Positions 35,538 to 45,148 of a stretch of 64,000 nucleotides of DNA are shown here, one piece after another. The translations under genes and the position numbers were made by a program. The DNA is taken from NCBI RefSeq assembly GCF_904067045.1, contig NZ_CAJFDC010000010.1, forward strand, positions 124,001 through 188,000. Direction: 5' to 3'. The stretch comes from Pseudomonas sp. FEN. Its GTDB lineage: Bacteria; Pseudomonadota; Gammaproteobacteria; Pseudomonadales; Pseudomonadaceae. Position 1 is the stretch's first letter. Each line of letters begins with the position of its first letter. The notes beneath the pieces are model-generated. The model was given only the letters and a program-made list of their open reading frames with translations, did not search any database and was not told the DNA's origin.

Positions 35538-35880
35538 GGTCTGTTTTCCAATATCTAATGAAGGTCATACAGGTTTTTCGTGCGAGTGGGTTCATGTGCG
35601 TGATCAGCACTTGTCATCAAGTGCGCAACCACACAGCGTACTAAGCACGATGTTGTGATAAAGCGCTGGATAGGCTCTATCTGGTTTTGAAGTAATCGGG
35701 TTTCTTGGTGGGTGTCAATGGATTTATATGAATATTCTGTTTTAAGTTTCGAGTAAATTTCTGTAGGAAATAGATGTCACCGGTTTGGGAGCAGGCTTGT
35801 AGTTCATCAAGATGTAGAGTGTGTTAAGTCAGTGTTGCTCTGCGCAGAATGGGAGGCTCCCTTTTTACGCAGGTGAAATT
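35538..35880. other. AT-rich divergent promoter region of the autotransporter and 632-residue genes
   Basis: 343 bases without a convincing gene, clearly richer in A+T than the rest of the window. It includes a perfect inverted repeat at 35607–35624. Near 35720–35760 it has AT-rich stretches such as ATTTATATGAATATTCTG that could be the autotransporter promoter. No exact -35/-10 pair can be defended. Confidence 0.55.
35607..35624. promoter_or_regulatory. Inverted repeat, possible operator
   Basis: GCACTTG-TCAT-CAAGTGC, perfect 7-bp arms, lies 70 bases before the 632-residue gene and 257 bases before the autotransporter ATG. It could be a regulator site for the divergent pair; there is no T-tract. 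Confidence 0.35.
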
Positions 35881-38142
35881 ATGTGGTACCTGAATCAGGA
35901 AAGCAGAAGCTCTATTTATAAGGTCGGTTTAAAGGTTATAGGTTTGTCCTGTGGAGCGACGTTGGGCTTTCAGGTTCAAGCGGCGCAACTTGAGGAGCGC
36001 AGTGCAATAACCGGAACGGTGAACAACCGGATTGAAACCCTGAACGCTTCCAGTCCGGTAGAGTCCTGGACGGTGCTCAACCGTGGCGTATTGCAGATTT
36101 TCGACGGGGCGGTGACTGACTCGGTGACGGCCAGCGGCGGTTCCGTGGTCAATATCAATAATGGAACTGTAAATGGAATGCTGCGCTTGTCCGGCGACGC
36201 CAGCGCCTCTATCGTCAATGGGACAATTAACAATGCGACCGGTAGAGCACTGAGTATCGGCTCAACATCCAGCGGTGATGGAGGCTTGTTGACCTCGTCG
36301 GCGAGAGTTCAAGACAGTCTCGTGTCTGGTGTGGGAATTGGTGCGATCGTCGCGCCGCTCAGCGACCTCACGCTCAATCGCACCGTGGTGACGGCCACTG
36401 CCGGTGCGGGGAATGATGGCGAGGCGATTCGTCTGGCCGGCAGCACGCTGCATATGAGTAACGCTAGCCTGGGCCAGGGAGAGTCAGTCGGCCTGCATAT
36501 CACCGGTGATACTACCGGCCCGGGCATGCCGGCGCCGGTCGGTTCCAGTACCTCCGTGGTGCTGGACCATTCAACGCTCGAAGGGCTGGCGGGGCCGGCT
36601 ATCCGCATCGTCGACGCGGCCGTGGCGGATATCGCCGTGCAAAACGGCTCCGCGCTGCTGGCCGGCAACGGCAAGCTGCTGGATGTCACGGGGGCCAGCG
36701 AAGTCAATTTCACCGCCGACGGCAGCACTCTCTTCGGCGATCTGATTGCCGACGATAGCAGTACCCTGGATGTCACCCTGCAAAACGGCGCGCTACTGTC
36801 CGGCAACCTGGTCAATACCAACAGTGTGGCGATCCATAGTCGGGCGAACTGGACGCTGACCGGCGATGCCGAGGTCAAATCGCTGTCCCTGGACGGTGGC
36901 AGCGTGACCCTGGGTTCGACCGAGCAGTTCTACACCTTGTCCTTGGGCGAGCTGTCCGGCACCGGCATGTTCAATATGCATGTCAATCTGCTGGACAACA
37001 CCGGCGACCGCTTGGACGTCAATGGCGAGGCCAACGGCAATTTCCTGCTGAATGTGCGGAACACCGGGCTTGAGCCCAACTCCCCCGAGATCACCCCGTT
37101 GCATGTGGTGCATACCGAAGGTGGCGACGCCCTGTTTGAGGTGGTCGGCGGCAGTGTCGACCTGGGCGTCTACTCCTATCAGCTGGAAAAACAGGGCGAC
37201 GACTGGTTTATCGTTGGCACCGGCAAGACCATCAGCCCCTCGACCGAGGCGTCTCTGGCCTTGTTCAGCGTGGGGCCGACGATCTGGTACGGCGAGCTGG
37301 CCACCTTGCGCGGCCGCATGGGGGAAATACGCACCAGTGGTGAAGGTGGCGGCTGGATCCGCGGTTACGGCAACCAGTACAACGTCACCGCCGAAGCCGG
37401 ATTCGGCTACAAGCAGCGCCAGAAAGGTTTGTCTTTCGGGGTCGATCTGCCCATACCGGTGAGCGATGGGCAACTGATGGTCGGGGTCATGGCCGGGCAC
37501 AGCCGCTCCGACCTGAACCTGAGTCGCGGCACGTCCGCCACGGTGGACAGTTACTCTCTCGGCGCCTACGGCACCTGGCTGCGCGAGGACGGCTACTATA
37601 TTGACGGCGTGCTCAAGCTGAACCGTTTCGACAACCAGGCCGATGTCTCGATGACCAACGGCACCCAGGCCAAGGGGGACTACGACAACTTCGCCTACGG
37701 CGGTTCGCTGGAGTTCGGCAAACACATCAAGCTGGGCAACGATGTCTTTGTCGAGCCTTATACCCAGTTGTCCTCGGTCCTGGTCAAAGGCGATAACTAC
37801 CAACTGGATAACGGCCTGCGCGTGGATAACGGACGTACCGTCTCGGTGCTCGGCAAGGCCGGCGCGACCCTGGGGCGCAACCTTGAACTGCCTGACGGCG
37901 GGTTGTTGCAGCCGTATCTGCGGGTGGCCATGGCCCATGAGTTTTCCCGCAACGACAACACCGTGAAGGTCAATGACACGGCCTTCGATAACAGCCTGTT
38001 CGGCAGCCGTGGCGAATTGGCCGTGGGGGTCTCCGCCGCCTTGTCGAAGAACCTGCAACTGCACGCGGATTTCGACTACATGAAGGGCGAGCACATCGAG
38101 CAGCCCTGGGGTGTGAATGTCGGGTTGCGCTACGGCTTCTGA
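35881..38142 (+). CDS. Pertactin-type (type Va) autotransporter
   Basis: A 753-residue outer-membrane protein. It has an extended signal peptide at residues 1–~35 (VGLKVIGLSCGATLGFQVQA), then a beta-helical passenger (~36–470) rich in short repeats such as NGTVNGMLRLSGDASAS and VQNGSALLAGNGKLLDV. The pertactin-like junction is SLSLGELSGTGMFNMHVNLL. The C-terminal beta-barrel domain (~480–753) contains GGGWIRGYGNQYNV and ends GVNVGLRYGF with terminal Phe, as outer-membrane proteins do. ATG 35881 has AGGTGA upstream. No serine-protease or esterase motif was seen in the passenger. It is the only clearly exported product of the region and lies between two modular genes on the other strand. Confidence 0.9.
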   Translation: MWYLNQESRSSIYKVGLKVIGLSCGATLGFQVQAAQLEERSAITGTVNNRIETLNASSPVESWTVLNRGVLQIFDGAVTDSVTASGGSVVNINNGTVNGMLRLSGDASASIVNGTINNATGRALSIGSTSSGDGGLLTSSARVQDSLVSGVGIGAIVAPLSDLTLNRTVVTATAGAGNDGEAIRLAGSTLHMSNASLGQGESVGLHITGDTTGPGMPAPVGSSTSVVLDHSTLEGLAGPAIRIVDAAVADIAVQNGSALLAGNGKLLDVTGASEVNFTADGSTLFGDLIADDSSTLDVTLQNGALLSGNLVNTNSVAIHSRANWTLTGDAEVKSLSLDGGSVTLGSTEQFYTLSLGELSGTGMFNMHVNLLDNTGDRLDVNGEANGNFLLNVRNTGLEPNSPEITPLHVVHTEGGDALFEVVGGSVDLGVYSYQLEKQGDDWFIVGTGKTISPSTEASLALFSVGPTIWYGELATLRGRMGEIRTSGEGGGWIRGYGNQYNVTAEAGFGYKQRQKGLSFGVDLPIPVSDGQLMVGVMAGHSRSDLNLSRGTSATVDSYSLGAYGTWLREDGYYIDGVLKLNRFDNQADVSMTNGTQAKGDYDNFAYGGSLEFGKHIKLGNDVFVEPYTQLSSVLVKGDNYQLDNGLRVDNGRTVSVLGKAGATLGRNLELPDGGLLQPYLRVAMAHEFSRNDNTVKVNDTAFDNSLFGSRGELAVGVSAALSKNLQLHADFDYMKGEHIEQPWGVNVGLRYGF

Positions 38143-38176
38143 CACCCGGAACCCCTTGATAACAGGCTTTGAGCAG

Positions 38177-38208
38177 AAACCCTCGAGGAAGAATCGTCGA
38201 GGGTTTTT
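38177..38208. terminator. Terminator of the autotransporter gene
   Basis: A 10-bp stem (AAACCCTCGA…TCGAGGGTTT), 10-base loop and TTTTT on the plus strand. It lies between the convergent autotransporter and 612-residue genes and may serve both. Confidence 0.85.
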
Positions 38209-38218
38209 GTGCTGGCGA

Positions 38219-40057
38219 TCAGCGTGCCATGATGGGGGTTCGCGACGAGATATAGACATCGGCTGGCAATGAGGTGACCCGTCCCAGCTCGCTGATGACC
38301 TCGTAACGAGCACGACCGCGACCATGCTCGACGGCCATCAGGTGTGCCAGCGGTACGCGGAAGCGACAGCCATGGCGGATCTCGTTGTCGCTCACCAGCC
38401 GTTCGGTGGTGAACTGCGCTTCAACGATCTCGCTGCCTCCCGTCAGGGCATCGAAGCCAAAAAACCGCAAGACGACCCGGTCGCCGACCTTGATGTTGCG
38501 ATACGGCGGCACGTGCACCACCGTGCCCTCCGGATCCTTGCGCGGGTCGACCACGTTCAGCACATTGGCGCCGCAGAAGGCTGGCTCCAGCAGTCCGGCC
38601 GAACCGCCTGGCAATTGCATCTGGAAGATCACGGCCACCGATTGCTTGGGGGAGTAGGAGATGTTCGGATTGCCCTCCCGGGTCACGGTGTAGTGGACGC
38701 AGACATCCACGCCGCAGCCCTGCTCGACAATCAGGCCGTTCGGTACGTTGATCACCAGATAGCAGCCGGCATCGACATCCTGCCGGGTAATCGGGCGCAC
38801 CAGCGGCCGCGCCGATTTGCCCCAGAACAGATTGATCCGGTCACCGGCCTGGAACGCGTTGCGCCAGGCGATGACCGCGTCGGCGGACAGTTGCGCGTTG
38901 TCTTCGTCAAGGTAGTTGTCCAGGGGCCGGGCGTTCGGATTCTTGCCCTTGATCACTGGCGCGGCCAGTGCCTCGTTGACCAGCGTCTGCGGTGTCGGGT
39001 CCTGGGGGCCGGGCAAACGCAAAAAAACCTCGAGTTCCAGATCCGGGGAAACAAAGACCTCGCCATTGCGGCGCACCTGGTATTTCACTTTGCCCAGGCC
39101 ATCGCCATGACGAGAGATCGCCAGGTACCGCACCATAACGTTCAGGAGCAACGGTTTGCCCAGTTCGTGTTCGCCAATGACACGCCTGGCCGCGGCCTGC
39201 TCGCCATTCCATAGCACGCGGATTTCGTCACCGACAGCGACGTGATCGTAGGCTGGGACCGCGATCTTCACGCCCACGCGGGCGTGGACATCATGAACCT
39301 GACCGTTTTCGATCAGCGGGGCGACGGGGGCCGGCAGGTTGGCCGGCAATTGCCGCAGCAGCAGTTTGAGCGTTACCGCTTGCGAACGAACCGAAGTATT
39401 GCCGGCGCGGTCGCGAACACTGTAACTGACGGCGAATTCACCGTTACCCAGTTGTTCGAGGAAAGTCCGCTCGACGGTGATCCGGACTTTGTCGCTACCG
39501 GGTTCATCGGGTTGTACCGTATGAGTGGGGCCGGAGTGTTCGCCCCAGTAGCTTTGAATGACATCGCCCCATTTCATGTCGAAATAACCGGGGACGCTTA
39601 CAGTGAGTTGATTGCCTAGTTCGATCAGTTCGCGGTTGGTCAGGCCATCGAGAGCAACTGCCGGGACGATAGGGGCGGCGAGGAGTGTTCCGCCAGGTGC
39701 GCTGCGATCGATGACAATAAGGGTAATTTCAGAGTCGACCGACTCCTGGCTGATCGTGTCATAGGCTTTATATTGGAGTTCGTTTTTACCTTCGCCGGAA
39801 AGTTGTTCGCCAGGCAGAAACATGGTCAGTAGATCCCCTGTTTGATAGTTGGGCAGCGGGGTAGGTGAGCCCACCAGAGCGCCATTCCAGATCAATTGGC
39901 AGGTTTCTGTGGCTGTGACGTTGTTCCATAGGCGAATGGTAACGATCAGCGGTTTGTGCAGATCTTTCGCTTGCAACAGCCCGTCTTCTGGGGCCGCAAC
40001 AGCAACGAAGGGGGCTTTCAGTAAAGTACGCTGGGTTTGACTTGTTAAATCCTTCAT
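38219..40057 (-). CDS. 612-residue Ig-like modular protein
   Basis: Third paralogue of the set, with no signal peptide. Modules: DGLLQAKDLHKPLIVTIRLW (~22); LDGLTNRELIELGNQLTVSV (~135); VSYSVRDRAGNTSVRSQAVTLKLLL; a GDEIRVLWNG module (~285); ARPLDNYLDEDNAQLSADAVI (~395); HYTVTREGNPNISYSPKQSV; VVHVPPYRNIKVGDRVVLRFFG (~525); and a tail GRGRARYEVISELGRVTSLP. It lacks the paired Cys of its paralogues in the tail. ATG 40057 follows AGGAATATCCAA and was chosen over an ATG 15 codons upstream. Confidence 0.8.
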   Translation of the reverse strand: MKDLTSQTQRTLLKAPFVAVAAPEDGLLQAKDLHKPLIVTIRLWNNVTATETCQLIWNGALVGSPTPLPNYQTGDLLTMFLPGEQLSGEGKNELQYKAYDTISQESVDSEITLIVIDRSAPGGTLLAAPIVPAVALDGLTNRELIELGNQLTVSVPGYFDMKWGDVIQSYWGEHSGPTHTVQPDEPGSDKVRITVERTFLEQLGNGEFAVSYSVRDRAGNTSVRSQAVTLKLLLRQLPANLPAPVAPLIENGQVHDVHARVGVKIAVPAYDHVAVGDEIRVLWNGEQAAARRVIGEHELGKPLLLNVMVRYLAISRHGDGLGKVKYQVRRNGEVFVSPDLELEVFLRLPGPQDPTPQTLVNEALAAPVIKGKNPNARPLDNYLDEDNAQLSADAVIAWRNAFQAGDRINLFWGKSARPLVRPITRQDVDAGCYLVINVPNGLIVEQGCGVDVCVHYTVTREGNPNISYSPKQSVAVIFQMQLPGGSAGLLEPAFCGANVLNVVDPRKDPEGTVVHVPPYRNIKVGDRVVLRFFGFDALTGGSEIVEAQFTTERLVSDNEIRHGCRFRVPLAHLMAVEHGRGRARYEVISELGRVTSLPADVYISSRTPIMAR

Positions 40058-40412
40058 TTGGATATTCCTGCTATCTAATTGAGTGCTGTCAGGCGTTTCC
40101 ACGGTCGGACGCGTTCCCGGTTATTGTGAGCGTTCTGCGTCGGTGCGTGGTTATCTGGCAAATAAGGCACGGAAATCTTCGATGGGTAGTAACCCGTTAT
40201 GCGATAGAGTGCCAAGGCTTCAACGAATAGTAAGTGTGAAGTGTTGTCAAGAGTTTTGCGTGGGTGGGTTTTGTTTGCTGTTCTTGTGGGTTTTAAGTTT
40301 ATCTATATAGGGAAAGTTCTTACTTTTAAAAAAGAAATGCTTGGTTTTGTGTAGGTAATAAAAAACCCGATGACTGTTGGTCATCGGGTTTTTGCTCTTG
40401 CGCAATTTCAAG
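40058..40412. other. AT-rich gap between the modular genes and aer
   Basis: 355 bases with no gene, much richer in A+T than the core genes. It contains the leader of the 612-residue gene and the strong aer terminator at its end. It looks like the right boundary of the accessory region; no attachment site or repeat was found. Confidence 0.6.
40361..40393. terminator. Terminator of aer
   Basis: A perfect 14-bp stem (AAAAACCCGATGAC and complement) with loop TGTTG and a T-tract on either side. It lies 20 bases past the aer stop codon and can work in both directions. Confidence 0.9.
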
Positions 40413-41978
40413 TCAGCGGTTGAAGCGCTCCACCAACGAATACTGCGTATGCGCCGTGCGGGTCAACTCCTCGCTCAGGTGCGCCGAGTTGTGCGCTTGT
40501 TCCGAGGTCTGGTCGGCCAGTTGCGCAATGGTGCTGATATTGCGGCTGATCTCTTCGGCTACCGAGCTTTGCTCCTCGGTGGCGGCGGCGATCTGGGTGG
40601 TCATGTCGGTGATATTGGCCACCGCCTCGCTGATCCCCACCAGTGCCGCATCGGCTTCCATGACCCGGGCCACGCCTTCCTGGGCCTGGCGGTGGCCGGC
40701 GTCCATGGTTTGCACGGCGTTGCCGGCGGTCTGTTGCAGCTTGGCGATCAAGGCGTGGATCTGGCCGGTGGATTCGCTGGTGCGTTGCGCCAGTTGGCGC
40801 ACTTCATCGGCGACCACGGCAAAGCCACGACCCATTTCCCCGGCGCGGGCCGCCTCAATGGCCGCGTTCAAGGCCAGCAGGTTGGTCTGGTCGGCAATGC
40901 CCTTGATCACATCGACCACGCCGCCAATCTCGTCGCTGTCCTTGGCCAGTTGCGTCACCGTGCTACCGGTTTCGCCAACCACCAGCGACAGGCGCTCGAT
41001 GGCCTCGCGGGTTTCCCCGGCGATATCGCGACCGCGACTGGTCAGGCGATTGGCTTCCTGGGTGGCATCGGCCGTGCGCTGGACGTGGCTGGCCACCTCC
41101 TGGGTGGTGGCGGCCATCTGATTGACAGCGGTGGCCACCTGCTCGGTTTCCTGGCGCTGGCGATCCAGGCCGGTGGAGCTTTTCTGCGCCAGTTCGTCAG
41201 ACTGCTTGGCCTGGCTGGTCAGGTGTTCGGCGGTGTCCTGCAAGCGGGTCAGACAGGTCTTCAGGCGTGCCTCCTGGCTGAGGATGGACATTTCCAGGCG
41301 GGCCTGGGCGCCACGACTGTCGGTGTACATCTGGGCGATCAGCGGGTCGGAGGTGGTTTGCTCGGCCAGGCGCAACAGGCGCTTGAGGCCACGTTGCTGC
41401 CAGCTCAGGCCCAGCAGTCCGAGTGGTACCGAGACCGCCGCGGCGAGGGCGAAACCCCAGTGGGAGTTGAGCCAGACACCGATCAGGAAGCTGACCTGGC
41501 TGACCAGGATGAACGGCAGCCAGTCCTGCAGCACCGGCAGCCACTTGTCGCGTCGCGGCACGGCCGACTTGCCCTGGTTGATGCGCTGGTACAACGCCTC
41601 GGCGCGGCGGATCTGCTCGGCGCTGGGCTTGACCCGCACCGACTCGTAGCCGATCACCTGGCTGCCGTCGAAAATCGGCGTCACATAAGCGTTGACCCAG
41701 TAATGGTCACCCGTCTTGCAGCGGTTCTTGACAATGCCCATCCATGGCAGGCCTTGTTTCAGAGTGTTCCACATATGCGCAAACACCGCCGCCGGCACGT
41801 CCGGGTGACGCACCAGGTTGTGTGGTGCGCGGATCAGTTCCTCGCGGGAAAATCCACTGATCTCGACGAAGGCGTCGTTGCAGTAGGTGATCACGCCTTT
41901 GGCGTCGGTAGTGGAAATCAACCGTTGCTGAGCAGGGAAGGTGCGTTCTCGTTGGGTTATGGGTTGGTTATTACGCAT
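40413..41978 (-). CDS. aer: Aerotaxis receptor Aer (PAS-containing chemoreceptor)
   Basis: A 521-residue chemoreceptor steering cells toward oxygen. The N-terminal PAS domain (~20–120: [39 protein letters not shown]) binds FAD in this family. A membrane anchor follows at ~165–200 ([17 protein letters not shown]). The cytoplasmic signalling hairpin has the conserved tip ([31 protein letters not shown]). ATG 41978 gives the usual family length. Its place next to acnA matches P. aeruginosa. Confidence 0.94.
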   Translation of the reverse strand: MRNNQPITQRERTFPAQQRLISTTDAKGVITYCNDAFVEISGFSREELIRAPHNLVRHPDVPAAVFAHMWNTLKQGLPWMGIVKNRCKTGDHYWVNAYVTPIFDGSQVIGYESVRVKPSAEQIRRAEALYQRINQGKSAVPRRDKWLPVLQDWLPFILVSQVSFLIGVWLNSHWGFALAAAVSVPLGLLGLSWQQRGLKRLLRLAEQTTSDPLIAQMYTDSRGAQARLEMSILSQEARLKTCLTRLQDTAEHLTSQAKQSDELAQKSSTGLDRQRQETEQVATAVNQMAATTQEVASHVQRTADATQEANRLTSRGRDIAGETREAIERLSLVVGETGSTVTQLAKDSDEIGGVVDVIKGIADQTNLLALNAAIEAARAGEMGRGFAVVADEVRQLAQRTSESTGQIHALIAKLQQTAGNAVQTMDAGHRQAQEGVARVMEADAALVGISEAVANITDMTTQIAAATEEQSSVAEEISRNISTIAQLADQTSEQAHNSAHLSEELTRTAHTQYSLVERFNR

Positions 41979-42190
41979 GGTTTCTCTATCCGCAAGGCTT
42001 TGACGGAATATCGGCTGGGTTCGGGAAATACTGAATATATTTTTCAACGCTGAGGGGCGAGTCGCATCTTGCTGTTGCAGGACTTGACCCCAGGCTGAGT
42101 TGCTTTCTCAAACAGTGACTGGAGCATAGTGCCTTATTATTCGGTCGTTGGGTTTAATTGGAACCCGGGTGCCACAATCTTGTCCCCCCA

Positions 42191-42218
42191 TATTAAAGCA
42201 CCGGCCGGGGCCGGTGCT
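42191..42218 (-). terminator. Terminator of acnA
   Basis: A GC-rich stem AGCACCGGCC with its complement at 42197–42218, followed on the minus strand by TTTAATAT. It lies 27 bases past the acnA stop. Confidence 0.75.
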
Positions 42219-42244
42219 GTATCAGACTATTTTCTTAGTGCCGT

Positions 42245-44986
42245 TCAAGAGGCGATCAATTGCCGCAAGACATAATGCAGAATCCCCCCGGCCTTGAAGT
42301 ATTCCACTTCGTTCAAGGTATCGATCCGGCATAGCACCTCGAGTTTCTCCTGGCTGCCGTCTTCACGGGTCAGGGTCAGGCCGAGGTTCATCCGCGGTTG
42401 CAGGTCGGCGCCACTGAGGCCCTGGATACTCAGGGTCTCCCGGCCGGTCAACTGCAGGCTCTTGCGGTTCTGGTCGAGCTTGAACTGCAAGGGCAGCACG
42501 CCCATGCCCACCAGGTTGGAACGGTGGATACGCTCGAAGCTCTCGGCGATCACCGCCTTGACCCCCAACAGGTTGGTGCCCTTGGCGGCCCAGTCGCGGC
42601 TCGAACCGGTGCCGTATTCCTGGCCGGCAATCACCACCAGCGGCGTGCCTTCGGCCTGGTAGCGCATGGCCGCATCGTAGATCGGCAGCTTCTCCCCGGA
42701 TGGCACATGGAGGGTATTGCCGCCTTCCTCGCCGCCGAGCATTTCATTGCGGATGCGGATATTGGCGAAAGTGCCACGCATCATCACTTCATGGTTGCCC
42801 CGACGTGAGCCGTAGGAGTTGAAGTCCCGGGGCTCCACGCCCTGTTCGCGCAGATAGCGTCCGGCGGGGCTGTCGGCCTTGATATTGCCGGCGGGGGAGA
42901 TGTGGTCGGTGGTCACCGAATCCCCGAGCAGGGCCAGTATCCGCGCGCCCTGGATATCTTCGATCAACGGCGGCGGGCCGGCGATATCGTCGAAGAACGG
43001 TGGATGCTGGATATAGGTCGAGTCCTGTTGCCAGACATAGGTGGCCGCCTGCGGCACTTCAATCGCCTGCCACTGGGCGTCCCCGGCGAAGACTTCGGCG
43101 TACTCCTTGTGGAACATGGCGGTATCGACCTGAGCCACCGCGTCGGCGATTTCCTTTTGGCTGGGCCAGATATCCCGCAGGTACACCGGCTTGCCGTGCT
43201 GGTCCTCACCGAGCGGTTCGCGGCTGATATCGATCCGCACGCTACCGGCCAGGGCGTAGGCCACCACCAGCGGCGGTGAGGCCAGCCAGTTGGTCTTCAC
43301 CAGCGGATGCACGCGGCCCTCGAAGTTGCGGTTACCGGACAACACCGAGGCGACGGTGAGATCCGACTGGGTAATGGCTTTTTCAATTGGCTCGGGCAAG
43401 GGGCCGGAGTTGCCGATGCAGGTGGTGCAACCATAGCCCACCAGGGCAAAGCCCAGTTCGTCGAGATAGCGGGTCAGGCCGGCGGCCTTGTAATAGTCGG
43501 TCACCACCTTGGAGCCGGGAGCCAGAGAACTCTTGACCCAGGGTTTGCGTTTCAGGCCTTTTTCCACGGCTTTCTTCGCCACCAGGCCGGCGGCCATCAT
43601 CACGCTGGGGTTGGAGGTGTTGGTACAGGAGGTGATGGCGGCGATGACCACGGCACCGTTCTTCAGTCGGTAGGTCTGACCTTCGTAGCTGTAGTCGGCT
43701 TCGCCGAGCATATCGGCATTGCCCACCGCGACACCGCCGCCGCCTTCGCTTTCCAGGCGGCTTTCATCCTTGTGCGCCGGCTTGAATTGCACGGCCATGA
43801 AGTCGCTGAAAGCTTGCGCGACATCCGGCAGCGACACCCGGTCCTGCGGGCGCTTGGGCCCGGCCAGACTGGCTTCGACGCTGGCCATGTCAAGGCCCAG
43901 GCTGTCGCTGAAGGCCGGCTCATGGCCCGGCAGCCGCCACAGGCCTTGGGCCTTGCTGTAGGCTTCCACCAGTTGGACGGTTTCGTTCGGACGACCGGAC
44001 AGGCGCAGATAGTCCAGTGTCACCTCGTCCACCGGGAAGAAACCGCAGGTGGCGCCGTATTCCGGGGCCATGTTGGCGATGGTCGCGCGGTCCGCCAGGG
44101 GCAGTTCGGCCAGGCCGTCGCCGTAGAACTCGACAAACTTGCCGACCACGCCTTTCTTGCGCAGCATCTGGGTCACCGTCAGCACCAGGTCGGTGGCGGT
44201 GATGCCTTCCTTGAGTTTGCCGGTGAGCTTGAAGCCGATCACTTCGGGAATCAGCATCGATACCGGCTGGCCGAGCATCGCCGCCTCCGCCTCGATGCCG
44301 CCGACGCCCCAGCCGAGCACGCCGAGACCGTTGATCATGGTGGTGTGGGAGTCGGTGCCGACCAGGGTATCGGGGAACGCATAGGTGCGGCCGTCTTCCT
44401 CCTTGGTCCAGACGGTACGGCCCAGATACTCAAGGTTGACCTGATGGCAGATCCCGGTGCCCGGTGGTACCACGCTGAAGTTGTCGAAGGCGCTCTGGCC
44501 CCAGCGCAGGAAGGCGTAGCGTTCGCCGTTGCGCTGCATTTCGATATCGACGTTCTGGCCGAAGGCTGCTGGCGTGGCGAATTTGTCGACCATCACCGAG
44601 TGGTCGATCACCAGGTCAACCGGGGAGAGCGGGTTGATCCGCTGCGGATCGCCGCCGGCCTTGGCCACGGCGGCGCGCATGGCGGCCAGGTCGACCACCG
44701 CCGGCACCCCGGTGAAGTCCTGCATCAGCACCCGGGCCGGGCGATACTGGATTTCCCGGTCGGAGCTGCGCGCCTTGAGCCAGGCGGCGAGGGCCTTGAG
44801 GTCGGCGCCGGTGACGGTCTTGCCGTCCTCCCAGCGCAACAGGTTTTCCAGCAGCACCTTGAGCGACATCGGCAACTTGTCCAGGTTGCCGAGGGACTTG
44901 GCGGCATCCGGGAGACTGAAATAGTGGTAGGTCTTGGTGCCTACCGCCAGGGTTCTAAGGGTTTTCAGGCTATCGAGGGAGGACAT
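42245..44986 (-). CDS. acnA: Aconitate hydratase AcnA
   Basis: A 913-residue TCA-cycle enzyme converting citrate to isocitrate with a [4Fe-4S] cluster. The cluster cysteines lie in AAITSCTNTSNPSVM and GYGCTTCIGNSGPL. Substrate motifs VGTDSHTTMINGLGVLGWGVGG and GQEYGTGSSRDWAAKG are present. ATG 44986 follows AAGGAGTCATTTC. The length fits the AcnA/IRP type rather than AcnB. Confidence 0.96.
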   Translation of the reverse strand: MSSLDSLKTLRTLAVGTKTYHYFSLPDAAKSLGNLDKLPMSLKVLLENLLRWEDGKTVTGADLKALAAWLKARSSDREIQYRPARVLMQDFTGVPAVVDLAAMRAAVAKAGGDPQRINPLSPVDLVIDHSVMVDKFATPAAFGQNVDIEMQRNGERYAFLRWGQSAFDNFSVVPPGTGICHQVNLEYLGRTVWTKEEDGRTYAFPDTLVGTDSHTTMINGLGVLGWGVGGIEAEAAMLGQPVSMLIPEVIGFKLTGKLKEGITATDLVLTVTQMLRKKGVVGKFVEFYGDGLAELPLADRATIANMAPEYGATCGFFPVDEVTLDYLRLSGRPNETVQLVEAYSKAQGLWRLPGHEPAFSDSLGLDMASVEASLAGPKRPQDRVSLPDVAQAFSDFMAVQFKPAHKDESRLESEGGGGVAVGNADMLGEADYSYEGQTYRLKNGAVVIAAITSCTNTSNPSVMMAAGLVAKKAVEKGLKRKPWVKSSLAPGSKVVTDYYKAAGLTRYLDELGFALVGYGCTTCIGNSGPLPEPIEKAITQSDLTVASVLSGNRNFEGRVHPLVKTNWLASPPLVVAYALAGSVRIDISREPLGEDQHGKPVYLRDIWPSQKEIADAVAQVDTAMFHKEYAEVFAGDAQWQAIEVPQAATYVWQQDSTYIQHPPFFDDIAGPPPLIEDIQGARILALLGDSVTTDHISPAGNIKADSPAGRYLREQGVEPRDFNSYGSRRGNHEVMMRGTFANIRIRNEMLGGEEGGNTLHVPSGEKLPIYDAAMRYQAEGTPLVVIAGQEYGTGSSRDWAAKGTNLLGVKAVIAESFERIHRSNLVGMGVLPLQFKLDQNRKSLQLTGRETLSIQGLSGADLQPRMNLGLTLTREDGSQEKLEVLCRIDTLNEVEYFKAGGILHYVLRQLIAS

Positions 44987-45148
44987 GAAATGACTCCTTG
45001 AGGCCCGCACGGCACGGGCCGGGTGGAACGAACAGAGCCTTAAACCTAGCTCCAATTGGGAAAACTGGCTAATTACTGGACTCTATGGGCAGGTCCAGGG
45101 TTCCGAACTCGGCTATGATGCGCCGGTTTTCGTGACAGGCTGAATCCA

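Noticed and set aside
42100..42120. TTGACCCCAGGCTGAG region before aer as an ANR box
   Set aside because: The second half-site (GGCTG) does not match ATCAA, so no convincing box could be defined for aer.
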